Positions 42,215-51,269 of a stretch of 64,000 nucleotides of DNA are shown here, one piece after another. Position numbers and translations under genes: made by a program. The notes beneath the pieces were generated by a model. That model did not search any database. It was given only the letters and a program-made list of their open reading frames with translations, and was not told where the DNA came from. How positions within the stretch are numbered: position 1 is the stretch's first letter; each line of letters opens with the position of its first letter. The DNA comes from Epithemia pelagica. Lineage: Eukaryota > Bacillariophyta > Bacillariophyceae > Surirellales > Surirellaceae. The stretch is from assembly GCA_946965045.2 (NCBI GenBank), contig OX337228.1:2914001-2978000 (forward strand), written 5' to 3'.

Positions 42215-42928
42215 TTACTCGATGAGGGCTATCCAATCGCGGTGACGACGGTGTTCTTCGTGTTTCTTCGAGATCGGATTCCAGATCTTGATGAAGTGAT
42301 ACACGGTACCGTGGCGACTGACCGTTCCTTGTAAATATGGCCTGGCTTCGGCTCCTTTCAGCTTTAAGGAGTTAAGAATCCAGACTCTTGTGCCTTTTGG
42401 TATCCAACGTGGATCACGGCCTCGCTGTGACGGAATGTTGGGGAAGATGGTTTCTGCTTCGATCTCTCCCTCTGCCGTCTCACGGATGACGTCTACCAAG
42501 GCCACTGGTTCTTGACTTTCAGTTGCACCTCTGTTGTCTTGCTCCACTTGATTGATCGTTGGTTCCGGATTGCTCGGGAAATCTGCCTCCACTTGATCGG
42601 GATATGTTGCGATGCAGGTACTTGCTCCCCTGGACTCGCGTTCCTCGGCACGCTTCAACTCCGCGAGAATTTCTTCCCGCTTTACTTGGGTATCTTCAAA
42701 TATACGCTGCTTTCTCGTCTCACAATCAAAGTAATCGTTATCGCGTTCGGTCTCGCGAGCACGCTCGAGCGCTGCCACAGCCTCGCGATGTTGTACTTCT
42801 TTGCGTCTATTTTCCGCTTGGTAGCGCAACTCTACTCCCCGCAGGAAATCCTGTTCCTCGATAGCGAGGGCTGCCAGTTGACCCAATAATGTGGAGACTT
42901 TGGGGTTTTCGACTCGCTCTTCACTCAT
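42215..42928 (-). CDS. Copia ORF1, coiled-coil protein upstream of gag-pol
   Basis: From ATG at 42928 (MSEERVENPK) this ORF encodes 237 residues; an in-frame ATG at 42955 adds nine. The first half is a highly charged coiled coil (REAVAALERARETERDND, VKREEILAELKRAEERES). The second half has DPRWIPKGTRVWILNSLK and YLQGTVSRHGTVYHFIKIW, which resembles a small SH3- or chromo-like beta barrel, possibly a nucleic-acid or chromatin contact. Its TAA stop (42217-42215) is followed by CCACC and then the gag-pol ATG, so gag-pol may be made by termination-reinitiation or leaky scanning. Most copia elements lack such a separate first ORF. Confidence 0.85.
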   Translation of the reverse strand: MSEERVENPKVSTLLGQLAALAIEEQDFLRGVELRYQAENRRKEVQHREAVAALERARETERDNDYFDCETRKQRIFEDTQVKREEILAELKRAEERESRGASTCIATYPDQVEADFPSNPEPTINQVEQDNRGATESQEPVALVDVIRETAEGEIEAETIFPNIPSQRGRDPRWIPKGTRVWILNSLKLKGAEARPYLQGTVSRHGTVYHFIKIWNPISKKHEEHRRHRDWIALIE

Positions 42929-42989
42929 GCAGTGTAGTTCACAGGAAAACGTCAAGAAATGAGGTGTTCCTGTCCTGATGAATTAGATT

Positions 42990-43003
42990 TTCAATGGAGT
43001 TTA
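42990..43003 (-). promoter_or_regulatory. Candidate primer-binding site of the copia element
   Basis: In element sense, TAAACTCCATTGAA follows the 5' LTR with no gap. It is perfectly complementary, over 14 nt, to TTCAATGGAGTTTA inside the LTR (43077-43064). It does not look like the complement of initiator tRNA-Met used by many copia elements, judged from memory. Confidence 0.55.
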
Positions 43004-43226
43004 TGTTGAAACTCAAATAAACCGTGCCGTAAAAGCAACTCTTTATAGGCTTATTGATCTACGTAAACTCCATTGAATGAGCTCTTGCTCAGTTTCGTCG
43101 TCATAGCGTTGCTTTTGCCACGTCGCCTGACCACAGTCCAAAGATTCGCATCTTGTCCTTCTTCCTTGTCCTGTTTGGTCGCGCCTTGGTCCTCCATGAC
43201 TACCGGTTGCTCGTCTATCCTCAACA
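43004..43226 (-). repeat. 5' LTR of the copia element
   Basis: This is 223 bp with the same ends as the 3' LTR and two mismatches to it. It is followed at 43227-43231 by the second GCGGC target copy. A third copy of this LTR, nearly identical, lies at 51997-52219 within the duplicated block. Confidence 0.96.
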
Positions 43227-43231
43227 GCGGC

Positions 43232-43545
43232 ACCCAAAGAATTCACATCATTCTGATGAAGACAGCCGTAGTCAGCAGCGTCATTTATAATCGCCTTTCA
43301 ACACATTTCACGGTGAATTAGATCTAATGCTATCCCATATGATACCATTGTGAGATGGGTCCTAACTTGGATATCTGACCAATCGCGTTTTAGTCGCATA
43401 AGAAAGATCCAAACTGATGTCAGCGGTCCGGTGTGGTGTCAACAATTCAACAACATCCCAATCGTTGAAGAATTATACCTTCGAGCAACCCTCTGCCCTA
43501 TTACTACTTGGCTAATCTATCTTTGGAGCAAACCCATTCATTAGC
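43232..43545. other. Flank and promoter of truncated plastid-protein gene
   Basis: The first 60 bp resemble the 3' flank of the tandem Cys-rich gene units (AGCCGTAGTCAGCAGCGTCA against AGCCGTAGTTATCAGCGTCA at 34534). The remainder is the duplicated upstream region of the following gene. Confidence 0.65.
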
Positions 43546-44253
43546 ATGGCGGCACACCGAGATTGGAGAGCATTTCTGTGGATCACAGCTCTTCTGTGGA
43601 TACACTCCGCCATCCTTGTCGTTCCCGTCGACTCATTCACGGCAATCTCGACAAAGGCGGCGGATTTCACCACAAGAACATTACTTCTTCAGCAGACCCG
43701 TCGAGCCCCAAGTGTTCTGGTGCTTTCGGCCAAGAAGAAACGTCGTCGAAAGCAGGCCAGTGTAGGTGATGCTTCCAGTGGGGCCGATGCTCCGGATGAT
43801 TTGCCAGATTTTGAGCTCAAAGAAGAGACTGTCAGCAATAAACCACAGCCGGCAAAGGCACAGCCGGCAGTGTCCGATCGTCTTGACGAAATCACTCCTG
43901 CCATGATGTCACAAGGCTTGTCGCAGCAACCAGCACGATCGGTCAGGGACTTGATTGCCGATCGATCTTTGGAAAAGATGTTTGAATTCGAAGCGGGAGA
44001 TGACGACAGTGATGAAGCTCTTCCAGACTTGGTGGAAATGATGAGAAACCAGGCAACCGCTGCCACAGCATCTTCAACCATACAAGGTACAGATTCCACC
44101 GTGGGCAAGAAGAAGGCTCGACAAGCCGAACGTAGAGCGGCAGCTCTGGCGCGAGAAGAATTGGAACGTGAAGAAAATAAAAATATCCTGGATGATGTGC
44201 GTCAGCGACAGGACACTCAGGTAGCTACACGTAGTCTAGCTAGATCACACTAG
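43546..44253 (+). pseudogene. Plastid-type membrane protein gene, copy A, cut by a retroelement
   Basis: The first 216 codons are identical to the intact gene at 52538. After NKNILDD the frame enters the tyrosine-recombinase retroelement and ends with about 18 foreign codons (VRQRQDTQVATRSL...). The C-terminal membrane segment is lost, so any product would be soluble. The promoter and leader are intact, so transcription into the element is possible. Confidence 0.88.
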
Positions 44254-44255
44254 CT

Positions 44256-47200
44256 ATGTCTAGGAGTCTGCCAACAGCAGCCATGGAGCTCAGAGTTTTT
44301 GGAGCAACGCAATCTCTATCAAGTTTGCTGTTGGTGGTGTTTTTCTTCCTTTCTTCTTTCTTTCTTGTCTTTGCCTTTGCTTCCTTTGTCATGTCGTTAT
44401 CTTTCGCTATTAATCCTACCCTTCGCGGATTAATCTCTCCCGATACGACCCAGTCGTTCCTTTCGTTTTCCCCCTCTGGTTTGTTCAAGCCTGTGGCATC
44501 CACCACAACCTATCCAAATCAGTTCTCCGGCATGTCTCCTCTTCACCCTACCGATCTCCAAAACTCTAAAGACTTTATTTTCTTGTCCCCTGAAGAAAAA
44601 TCCAAGGAAATCCAGAAGGAATTTTTGGCCAATCTTCTTTCCTTGAATTTTGGGCCAAATAATTCCTCTCCCGACGCTACCGTAGTTACTTCCCCTGCCA
44701 AGTATGCCCTGGCTGCAGACTCACCTACTATTGCCGGCTTCCTAGCCGTTGTCCAGCTTGACTCGGCTCCCACCACCGATCCCAGCAAGCTTTCCTCCAA
44801 AATCCCACCCCCATCCGGCCCTTACCTGGTTGTCCTCGGGCCCACGGCGTTTGCCTTCAACGGAAAAGGCTTGCAAGCACATGTATTTTCCGATACCCCC
44901 CAGAAAATCAGCTCCTCGCAGTTTCGTTTTCCTACAACGTTAATTGCCCCCGCGTTCGCTTTCCAATCGGGCATCCGTCCCCAATCCATTTCACAACTTA
45001 ACCCTTACTCGTGGATTACTTCCCACCCCAGTTCCATACTGGCCTCCCTCCGTGCTCACCGAGCCCTATTTTCCACTGTTATCCTTGAACAGTCTACGTC
45101 ACGCCTCCACTCGCCTGACGACCCGTGGCATTCTCTTTGGATCCCCTCCCAAGACTCCCCCCCACATGCCCATCAAATTTTCTCGCGCCTCCATCGCGTC
45201 GACGAACCCATTCTCACAATTCCCGTTGAGAACACTTCTCCTATCGAGGGCTCCTGGATTGCTCTTTCCGCCCTTCCCCTTCCTCGTCATCATCATCTTC
45301 CTATTGGTCTCCTTTTCGATCCTGCCTCCATTCCTGACTCCGCCAGTTTAATTAACGCTATTCTTGGTTGGAATCAAACCTACAACCCGATGCCAGCCAC
45401 TCGTTCTTCCCATCTCAAAGACTTGGCAACAACTCTCTCTTGGCTTGACGTCCCTTTTGTCAACGATTGGCTCCTCACCGTGAGTCAACGCGCCGACGAC
45501 TTTGCTACTGTTTGGCACACTTCCAAGCAGATAGCATCCGACCTCACCACCCTCAAGAACGTCCCCATCTCTACCAACCTTCCCCGTTCTTATCCGGCTC
45601 GTATCCACCCTTATGAAGCCCTGTTTGTGCATCCTTTCTTCTCCCTTACAACCAAGCTTTTCTCGGATGCACTCCTCCAAAACAATCCGTCCCATACCAT
45701 GCGAACCAAATTCTTCACTTTCTTTCGGGAGAAAGCAAACATGCTATCCTCCCAAGACGTCGACCTGTTCCTCCCTCAAAACATCCCTCACGTGGACAAC
45801 ACCCACACATACGTTCCTTTCCTCTTTCGCCCTCAAACACAGTCGTGGTCCACCTCCTACGGTTTCAAATCCTTTTCTTCCTTTGATGTCCAAAAATACC
45901 TTCCGGATTTTTTGAATCACCTCCCAAACGATCATCTCGCTCAACGCGCCATATCCACCCCACACGAGCGGTCACCATCTTCGTCCCTCAACCCACCCCA
46001 ACCCAACACGGTTACCCGTTTGAATGTCGATTCCCCGGACAAACCCTCGCAAAAAAACCCTCCTTCCTCTCCCCAGACACCGGAAGTTCGACCATTCCCT
46101 CTGGAACCTCCCGCCGAAAGCCTCTCTCGTCGTCCTACAGCCTTTCACCCTCCAACGGCTCGCATTCCCTCACCAGCAGCCCTGGACCCCTCGCCACGGT
46201 TTCCTGCACCAGTCCCTGTCTCTCGTGCTCCTCTGCAACCCCAGCAGATGGAACCACAACAGCGTGCTCCTCCACCCCCTCAGCAGCTGGAACCACAGCA
46301 GCCGCCACCTCAACCCCATCAGAATCGTCTCCTCGTCGGTCCGGACCCACCGTCGTTTCCCACCCAAACCTCCTTTCAGCACCTTCCGCCTCGTCCTCCC
46401 TCGCGACAGGAGCATTTCCTCCCCCCCCTTCCTCCCCCCCGCCTCCAGCGATCTCCTTCCACCTCTACAGCCAATGCCTACTCCAACGCCTCTCCTCATG
46501 CACCCCACAACCCACCACGTCGACCCACTCATTATCACCCAGCCTCTCCAGCCATGGAGTCCTACCACTCCCAATCCTTCAACCCCTTGGCGCACCAACG
46601 TCAGGCCTGGGACGCACCCCTGGTTTCCACCACTACCTCACCCTGGTATCTCCCGGTTGACAACCCAACTTGGTTTACGAGCACACGGCTCAAATATGTG
46701 CATTCCACCTTGGCTTCCTCCGCGTATCTTCCCCTCATCCGACGCACCATGGAAGAGCGCGGTCAATTTACTTTTGACCGCTTTATTTTCCAGGACACAG
46801 ACCAACTCCCACCTCATGTAGTCCAATGGGCCTTCCTGGGCATCGTTGCTCTACCTACCGATCTACGTTTGGTTGACCCCAACTTGCCCACAACCACGAG
46901 ACGTCCCTCCTATTCCCACGAGCTTCTCCATACCCCCAGCCATCTCAACAACGATTGGCTGCGCCAAGTTCTGCCCTACGCAGGCGCTGATCATCGCAGC
47001 TCTGCCGCCGAGGTAGCGGCCATTGACCTCCTCGCCGCCGCCATCGAAGCTTCCAAATACCCGGTGGCTCCGTTCCGCGTCGATTTTTCTCAGTCTTTCC
47101 TTCACGCAGAAGCCCCGCGTAAAGCACTGAGAACATTCCGAATCAACGCAGGTCAGACTCTTCATCTCGACGACCCTAAGTCATTATATCTATCCCTTAC

Positions 47201-48359
47201 TCCTTGGCACTTCCTATGGTCCATCCCCTTGTCCCCAGAGGGTCGCCTCCCGCAACAAGGTCTCTCCTGCACCCAGTTTAAGCTGTTCTTCCATCATATT
47301 GTGTTTTTCTTAAACACGGTACTCACCAACGACGACTCCTTCCCCCAATTCCCTCCAGGATTTAGCCCCTTTCTTCTCCGCGGTCCCCTTGCCGGTCAAT
47401 TGCTTTGGGCAGCTCATCAGTTTGATCAAGCTCAAACTCGAGATGCATGGTCGACATTGGCTTCCTCGCAACCCAGTCACACGCTACAATTGTCTCAGGC
47501 CCTTCTCCATCACACCTGTGACCTGTTTCAACAATTCCTCCGCTGGGGCGCCCAGAATCGTACCAAAATAGCTTGCCCTGCCACCGCAGACCCTGAAGGC
47601 TTTGTTCCCCAGTGCACTCTCATCTACGATGTGAGCCCGCACTCAACCGACTCAAATCTCACCTACTGTTTGGATTGGAGATCCACCTTTACCCTATTAT
47701 TTACGGCTCCTACAATACTCTCCCACCAACACACCAACTCCATGTCACCCTTGTTTTGCCGCTCCACCCCCAACTATCTCCTACCATCTCGTCCTGATCA
47801 CCGGGGTGACTCTCGTTCTCCTCTTGAACGCTACGATCGTGCCCAACGGCGTCGCTCTCCCTCGGACCGTCCTCCTGACCGTGCTGCCGACCAACCACCG
47901 CCCAAGCGTGCTCGTTCTGACTCCGCTCAACCCCAGCGTCGCCCTGGCCAAAAAGCTCTCGTCCCGCTTGTCACCCTCACCGCGGCAGGGAAGGAACGAT
48001 ATACCCACTCAGGTAAGCTCCTTGCCGACCTCGCGTCTTCCCTCACCATTCCCCGTTTCGACCAAAAGCAATATTGCTTTATGTACATCGACAAGAACTC
48101 TGTTGTCGGGTGCACCGGTCCCCATCGTTCACGCACAAACTCGGAAGGCCAACCGTTGCAATGCAATCGACACCACGTCTGCCTTTCTCCCCAGGCTATC
48201 TCCAACTGGCCCCAATCCTCCCTTAAACCGCTCTGGGAGTTCTGTCACCATGATCGCGTTCGCCACCTTCTCCAACCTACACCGGAATTTGCAGCCCACA
48301 TGGCTTCAGACCGTCCGAACCGTCCAAACGCCCCTCAACAACCCCCGCCCTCGTCGTGA
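44256..48359 (+). CDS. YR-retroelement ORF1, gag-like, Pro-rich
   Basis: The ORF encodes 1,367 residues from ATG 44256; a later Met (MSLSFAINPTLRG) is an alternative start. A very hydrophobic stretch (LLLVVFFFLSSFFLVFAFAS) lies near the N-terminus. Residues about 590-800 are dominated by Pro, Ser, Gln and Arg. Near the end there is a Cys/His cluster (YCFMYIDKNSVVGCTGPHRS, then LQCNRHHVC) that may bind zinc and nucleic acid. I recognise no catalytic motif, so gag-like is inferred from position. Its TGA stop (48357-48359) is followed by CTA, and the same frame stays open into ORF2. Confidence 0.75.
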   Translation: MSRSLPTAAMELRVFGATQSLSSLLLVVFFFLSSFFLVFAFASFVMSLSFAINPTLRGLISPDTTQSFLSFSPSGLFKPVASTTTYPNQFSGMSPLHPTDLQNSKDFIFLSPEEKSKEIQKEFLANLLSLNFGPNNSSPDATVVTSPAKYALAADSPTIAGFLAVVQLDSAPTTDPSKLSSKIPPPSGPYLVVLGPTAFAFNGKGLQAHVFSDTPQKISSSQFRFPTTLIAPAFAFQSGIRPQSISQLNPYSWITSHPSSILASLRAHRALFSTVILEQSTSRLHSPDDPWHSLWIPSQDSPPHAHQIFSRLHRVDEPILTIPVENTSPIEGSWIALSALPLPRHHHLPIGLLFDPASIPDSASLINAILGWNQTYNPMPATRSSHLKDLATTLSWLDVPFVNDWLLTVSQRADDFATVWHTSKQIASDLTTLKNVPISTNLPRSYPARIHPYEALFVHPFFSLTTKLFSDALLQNNPSHTMRTKFFTFFREKANMLSSQDVDLFLPQNIPHVDNTHTYVPFLFRPQTQSWSTSYGFKSFSSFDVQKYLPDFLNHLPNDHLAQRAISTPHERSPSSSLNPPQPNTVTRLNVDSPDKPSQKNPPSSPQTPEVRPFPLEPPAESLSRRPTAFHPPTARIPSPAALDPSPRFPAPVPVSRAPLQPQQMEPQQRAPPPPQQLEPQQPPPQPHQNRLLVGPDPPSFPTQTSFQHLPPRPPSRQEHFLPPLPPPRLQRSPSTSTANAYSNASPHAPHNPPRRPTHYHPASPAMESYHSQSFNPLAHQRQAWDAPLVSTTTSPWYLPVDNPTWFTSTRLKYVHSTLASSAYLPLIRRTMEERGQFTFDRFIFQDTDQLPPHVVQWAFLGIVALPTDLRLVDPNLPTTTRRPSYSHELLHTPSHLNNDWLRQVLPYAGADHRSSAAEVAAIDLLAAAIEASKYPVAPFRVDFSQSFLHAEAPRKALRTFRINAGQTLHLDDPKSLYLSLTPWHFLWSIPLSPEGRLPQQGLSCTQFKLFFHHIVFFLNTVLTNDDSFPQFPPGFSPFLLRGPLAGQLLWAAHQFDQAQTRDAWSTLASSQPSHTLQLSQALLHHTCDLFQQFLRWGAQNRTKIACPATADPEGFVPQCTLIYDVSPHSTDSNLTYCLDWRSTFTLLFTAPTILSHQHTNSMSPLFCRSTPNYLLPSRPDHRGDSRSPLERYDRAQRRRSPSDRPPDRAADQPPPKRARSDSAQPQRRPGQKALVPLVTLTAAGKERYTHSGKLLADLASSLTIPRFDQKQYCFMYIDKNSVVGCTGPHRSRTNSEGQPLQCNRHHVCLSPQAISNWPQSSLKPLWEFCHHDRVRHLLQPTPEFAAHMASDRPNRPNAPQQPPPSS

Positions 48360-48416
48360 CTACCGGCACATCATCGCCCAGGTTCGACTTGCGCCCGTTC
48401 GCCGTGGTCTGATGAA

Positions 48417-51269
48417 ATGCCTCCCACTTCACCAGAGAAATTTTATCCCACCTCTACGGCAGATCTTCTCCTCTCCCTTCCCGCTCCCACTACTGAGGCT
48501 GTCCCTACTGTCCCCAAACTACCAGTATTTCCTTCTCACCCACGTGCTGCCCCCTCTCGGGTCTCCTATGAGTTGCCAACGTTGCACACGGTGTTAACCA
48601 CCGTCAACCCCTTTTTGACCGACGCCGATCGCTCCCAACTCCTCCTTGCCTCTTCCTCCTTGGTGCCCAACTGGGGAATTCTTCCCCTGTTCCCTCTCTG
48701 GTCGTTCACACACCATCGCAAACGAATTGGTTTCGGTCCTGACCGTCTCAACGTCGGCACATCCCATGCTGCTCCTGACGGCACTCCCCTTGCGGCAACC
48801 GCACCCCATGTTGTTTCCCCTGAATTGCTCGGCCACTACGCATGGGATTTTTTGTCCCCACAGGACCAACAAAACCTAGTCGCCTCCTCGCCAAGCTTCC
48901 ACTTCTATCATCGTCTCCGCGTTGCTGCTGCTCATGGCACCTCTCTCGCTGTCTGTCGCATACCCCCCTGCGAAGACAAATCCCAACCCCTTCCATTCCG
49001 TAAGGCTTTTCTGCTTGCCGTTGCCCTTTGTCGCGCAAACTTTGTCTATGCGGACATGTACCGCTGGCTTGGCGGAATCTACAATAATCATCACAGACGC
49101 CTGGCAGACACCTTCGACATCATTGACCGCGTCAAAGCTTTTGAGCCCCCACCGGACTATCCACGGTTGGACTATGCCCGCACTTGGCAACTTTTTCACC
49201 TGGGCGCCCCTCTCGCAGGCCACTATTCCTGTAGTCGCGTTGCCGTTTCCCAACGCAACCTCCTTGACAACTACCCCGGGGTCCAAGAAAACTTAGAGGA
49301 AATCACCAAAAAGTTCAAGAAAGAGGAACAGCTACAGTATCATCTTTTCCTTCCCCGAATTATCTGGCGGTTCCTCCCCGGTCTTTTCCTTTCACTCATT
49401 AACTGGGTAGCGCCCAAACCCCACCGCATCGGCGACACCGGCCGCTTGTGCATCGATCCAAGCTCCAAAATCACAGACACTGATGACGGCAACACCAATG
49501 CCCAAATTCCAGATGCTGGACATGACGATGACTGTAACCCCGCGGTGGCTTACGGCACGGCTTTCCTACGCTTTTTGCGGTACATCTACAATCTGCGTAT
49601 TGACCATCCCTCGGAAGACATACTGCTCAGCGCCGATGATATCAGTGCCGCCTTCCGTCGGGTCACATACAACCCCAACGCTGCCTTAGCATTTGCAAGC
49701 GTCCTCGGCTGGTTCCTAATCATACCCATTGGAATGATTTTTGGCGCCAAAAACAGTCCTTCCTACTACATGCTACCGGGGGAGCTACGAGCCCATCTCT
49801 CTCGTTACCTTGCCGAGCTCACTTCCGCTCGTACTCTCTTGGCTGACACCATTGCTATCCCACCCCCTCCGTCCCCCCGCACCCTCAGAACCTTAACGAC
49901 CGCCACTCCCGACGCTCTCAATCAAGGCACCTCCCACTTGTTAGCATCCCAACCGTCCTCCTTTCCTCGTCCGGTGTATGCTCCGTTCGTTGACGACACC
50001 GGTGGAGCGGCCATCCGCTCGGAGATCCACCGGTTAGTCAATAGCAGTATTCTCGCCGCATACGTCACCTTCGGCTTCCCCGACGAAGACCCCCATCGAC
50101 CCGACCCTATTAATCCGATAAAATTTGTGCGTGACATTAGTCACAGCCTGAAATTCCTGGGGTATATCATCAACACTCGAACTATGACAATTTCTTGGCC
50201 GTCCCATAAACAGACACAACTACAGGTCTATCTTCAACGCGCCCTCGATCTTCCCACCACGCCCTCCGACGGGCGTCGGCTTTCACCGCAAATGGCGGCC
50301 ACGATTCTGGGCCTCGTCCGTCACAGCGCCCCAGTCTCACTCTTAGGCATCTACTACACATTATCCCTACAGTATGCACTCAACGACCGCCTCCGTGCCA
50401 CCGCAGCAGCAGGCAAATCCACCCGTGCCGCCTCTTTTTGGCACAAAACCCGGTTCACCCTCAACCGAGAAACCGTTATGGACCTCCGAACGCTCTTGGC
50501 CACCCTCCATTCTTCTCGGACCCACATTTGGACCCGTCCCATCGCTTTATGCATCCCGCGGGTTTCGCAATTTGAAATTTTGGGCGACGCCTCCATTGAA
50601 GGGCTGGGAGGCTGGTTATCCACCCACTACCCCTTCATGTGGAGACTGACCAAACCCGACTTACTTCGCCTGGGCTTCATCCTGCCAAAAGATATGCAGT
50701 CCACCAAATTATCCGATCCAACTCAAGACACGCCCGATGCCCTGTGGCACATCAACTTGCTTGAATTCGTCGTCCTTCTCATAAACTTCTGGTTCCTGCA
50801 GCGAGTGGCTTCTCACGCCACACCGCAACCCCAGACCCTTGTCATCTCCATGCGCACCGACAACACGTCGGCGCTCTCGTGGCTCTCCCATGCCGCCCGT
50901 GCCAAGCGGCCCGCAATTCGTCGTCTTGCTCGTCTTTTTCAAGCCATGCTCACATCTGCCCCTATTCCCGTTCAATTACAGGCCTCGCATATTGCGGGCG
51001 AGCTCAATCACAATGCCGACCTGTTGTCCCGCCCGTCCCTTGCGCCCACTTGGGCCTCCGTTATCGAGCAGTCCAAGCCAGTGCTGGACCCATCCACCGC
51101 CTACCGCGTGCCCTCCAGGTTGCTATCAGTGATATTAACAAGCTTCAAATTCAACAGGACCGAGGACGAACTAGGAACAAGAATGATCGAACTTTGGACT
51201 CTCGAGGCGCTCACTTTTCCCGATGGTCCGCTCGCAATTACCTCACCCCCGAACTTTTATCTCGCCTGA
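48417..51269 (+). CDS. YR-retroelement ORF2, reverse transcriptase and RNase H
   Basis: The first ATG gives 950 residues. RT motif A is ILLSADDISAAFRRV, motif B region is IPIGMIFGAKNSPSYYMLPG and motif C is YAPFVDDTGGAA, with the VDD catalytic pair. RNase H follows: FEILGDASIEGLGGWLS, HINLLEFVVLL, ISMRTDNTSALSWLS and ASHIAGELNHNADLLSRP, the style of DIRS-group elements rather than LTR elements. The frame is the same as ORF1 with only one TGA between, so an ORF1-ORF2 fusion by stop readthrough is possible. The end overlaps ORF3 in another frame. All catalytic residues appear intact. Confidence 0.85.
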   Translation: MPPTSPEKFYPTSTADLLLSLPAPTTEAVPTVPKLPVFPSHPRAAPSRVSYELPTLHTVLTTVNPFLTDADRSQLLLASSSLVPNWGILPLFPLWSFTHHRKRIGFGPDRLNVGTSHAAPDGTPLAATAPHVVSPELLGHYAWDFLSPQDQQNLVASSPSFHFYHRLRVAAAHGTSLAVCRIPPCEDKSQPLPFRKAFLLAVALCRANFVYADMYRWLGGIYNNHHRRLADTFDIIDRVKAFEPPPDYPRLDYARTWQLFHLGAPLAGHYSCSRVAVSQRNLLDNYPGVQENLEEITKKFKKEEQLQYHLFLPRIIWRFLPGLFLSLINWVAPKPHRIGDTGRLCIDPSSKITDTDDGNTNAQIPDAGHDDDCNPAVAYGTAFLRFLRYIYNLRIDHPSEDILLSADDISAAFRRVTYNPNAALAFASVLGWFLIIPIGMIFGAKNSPSYYMLPGELRAHLSRYLAELTSARTLLADTIAIPPPPSPRTLRTLTTATPDALNQGTSHLLASQPSSFPRPVYAPFVDDTGGAAIRSEIHRLVNSSILAAYVTFGFPDEDPHRPDPINPIKFVRDISHSLKFLGYIINTRTMTISWPSHKQTQLQVYLQRALDLPTTPSDGRRLSPQMAATILGLVRHSAPVSLLGIYYTLSLQYALNDRLRATAAAGKSTRAASFWHKTRFTLNRETVMDLRTLLATLHSSRTHIWTRPIALCIPRVSQFEILGDASIEGLGGWLSTHYPFMWRLTKPDLLRLGFILPKDMQSTKLSDPTQDTPDALWHINLLEFVVLLINFWFLQRVASHATPQPQTLVISMRTDNTSALSWLSHAARAKRPAIRRLARLFQAMLTSAPIPVQLQASHIAGELNHNADLLSRPSLAPTWASVIEQSKPVLDPSTAYRVPSRLLSVILTSFKFNRTEDELGTRMIELWTLEALTFPDGPLAITSPPNFYLA

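Larger units (their letters stand above)
37042..43226 (-). mobile_element. Complete copia-type LTR retrotransposon (CoDi-like)
   Basis: The element is 6,185 bp and lies on the minus strand. It has identical-length LTRs (223 bp, ends TGTTGA...TCAACA, two mismatches between them), a 5-bp target-site duplication, a primer-site region, two ORFs and a 9-nt polypurine tract (AAAGGAGTG, 37273-37265). Domain order in the large ORF is gag, protease, integrase, reverse transcriptase, RNase H, which defines Ty1/copia elements. Intact ORFs and near-identical LTRs point to recent insertion and possible activity. It landed in the 3' flank of tandem copy 3: homology to that flank resumes at about 43257. Relation to the CoDi groups of diatoms is inferred from RT style and host. 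Confidence 0.95.
42924..44195. repeat. 1.27-kb duplicated block, copy A
   Basis: This block holds the first part of copia ORF1, the 5' LTR, 0.3 kb of flank and the first 216 codons of the plastid-protein gene. It recurs at 51917-53187 with one LTR substitution (43099-43103 region, GTCGTC against GTTGTC) and a one-base indel (GGATATCTG against GGATTCTG). Homology ends abruptly at both sides. Confidence 0.95.

Noticed and set aside
46024-46821. Long second frames inside the YR element ORF1 (also 47806-48597)
   Set aside because: They arise because the C-rich strand has few stop codons in any frame; the products are Pro/Ser/Leu noise.
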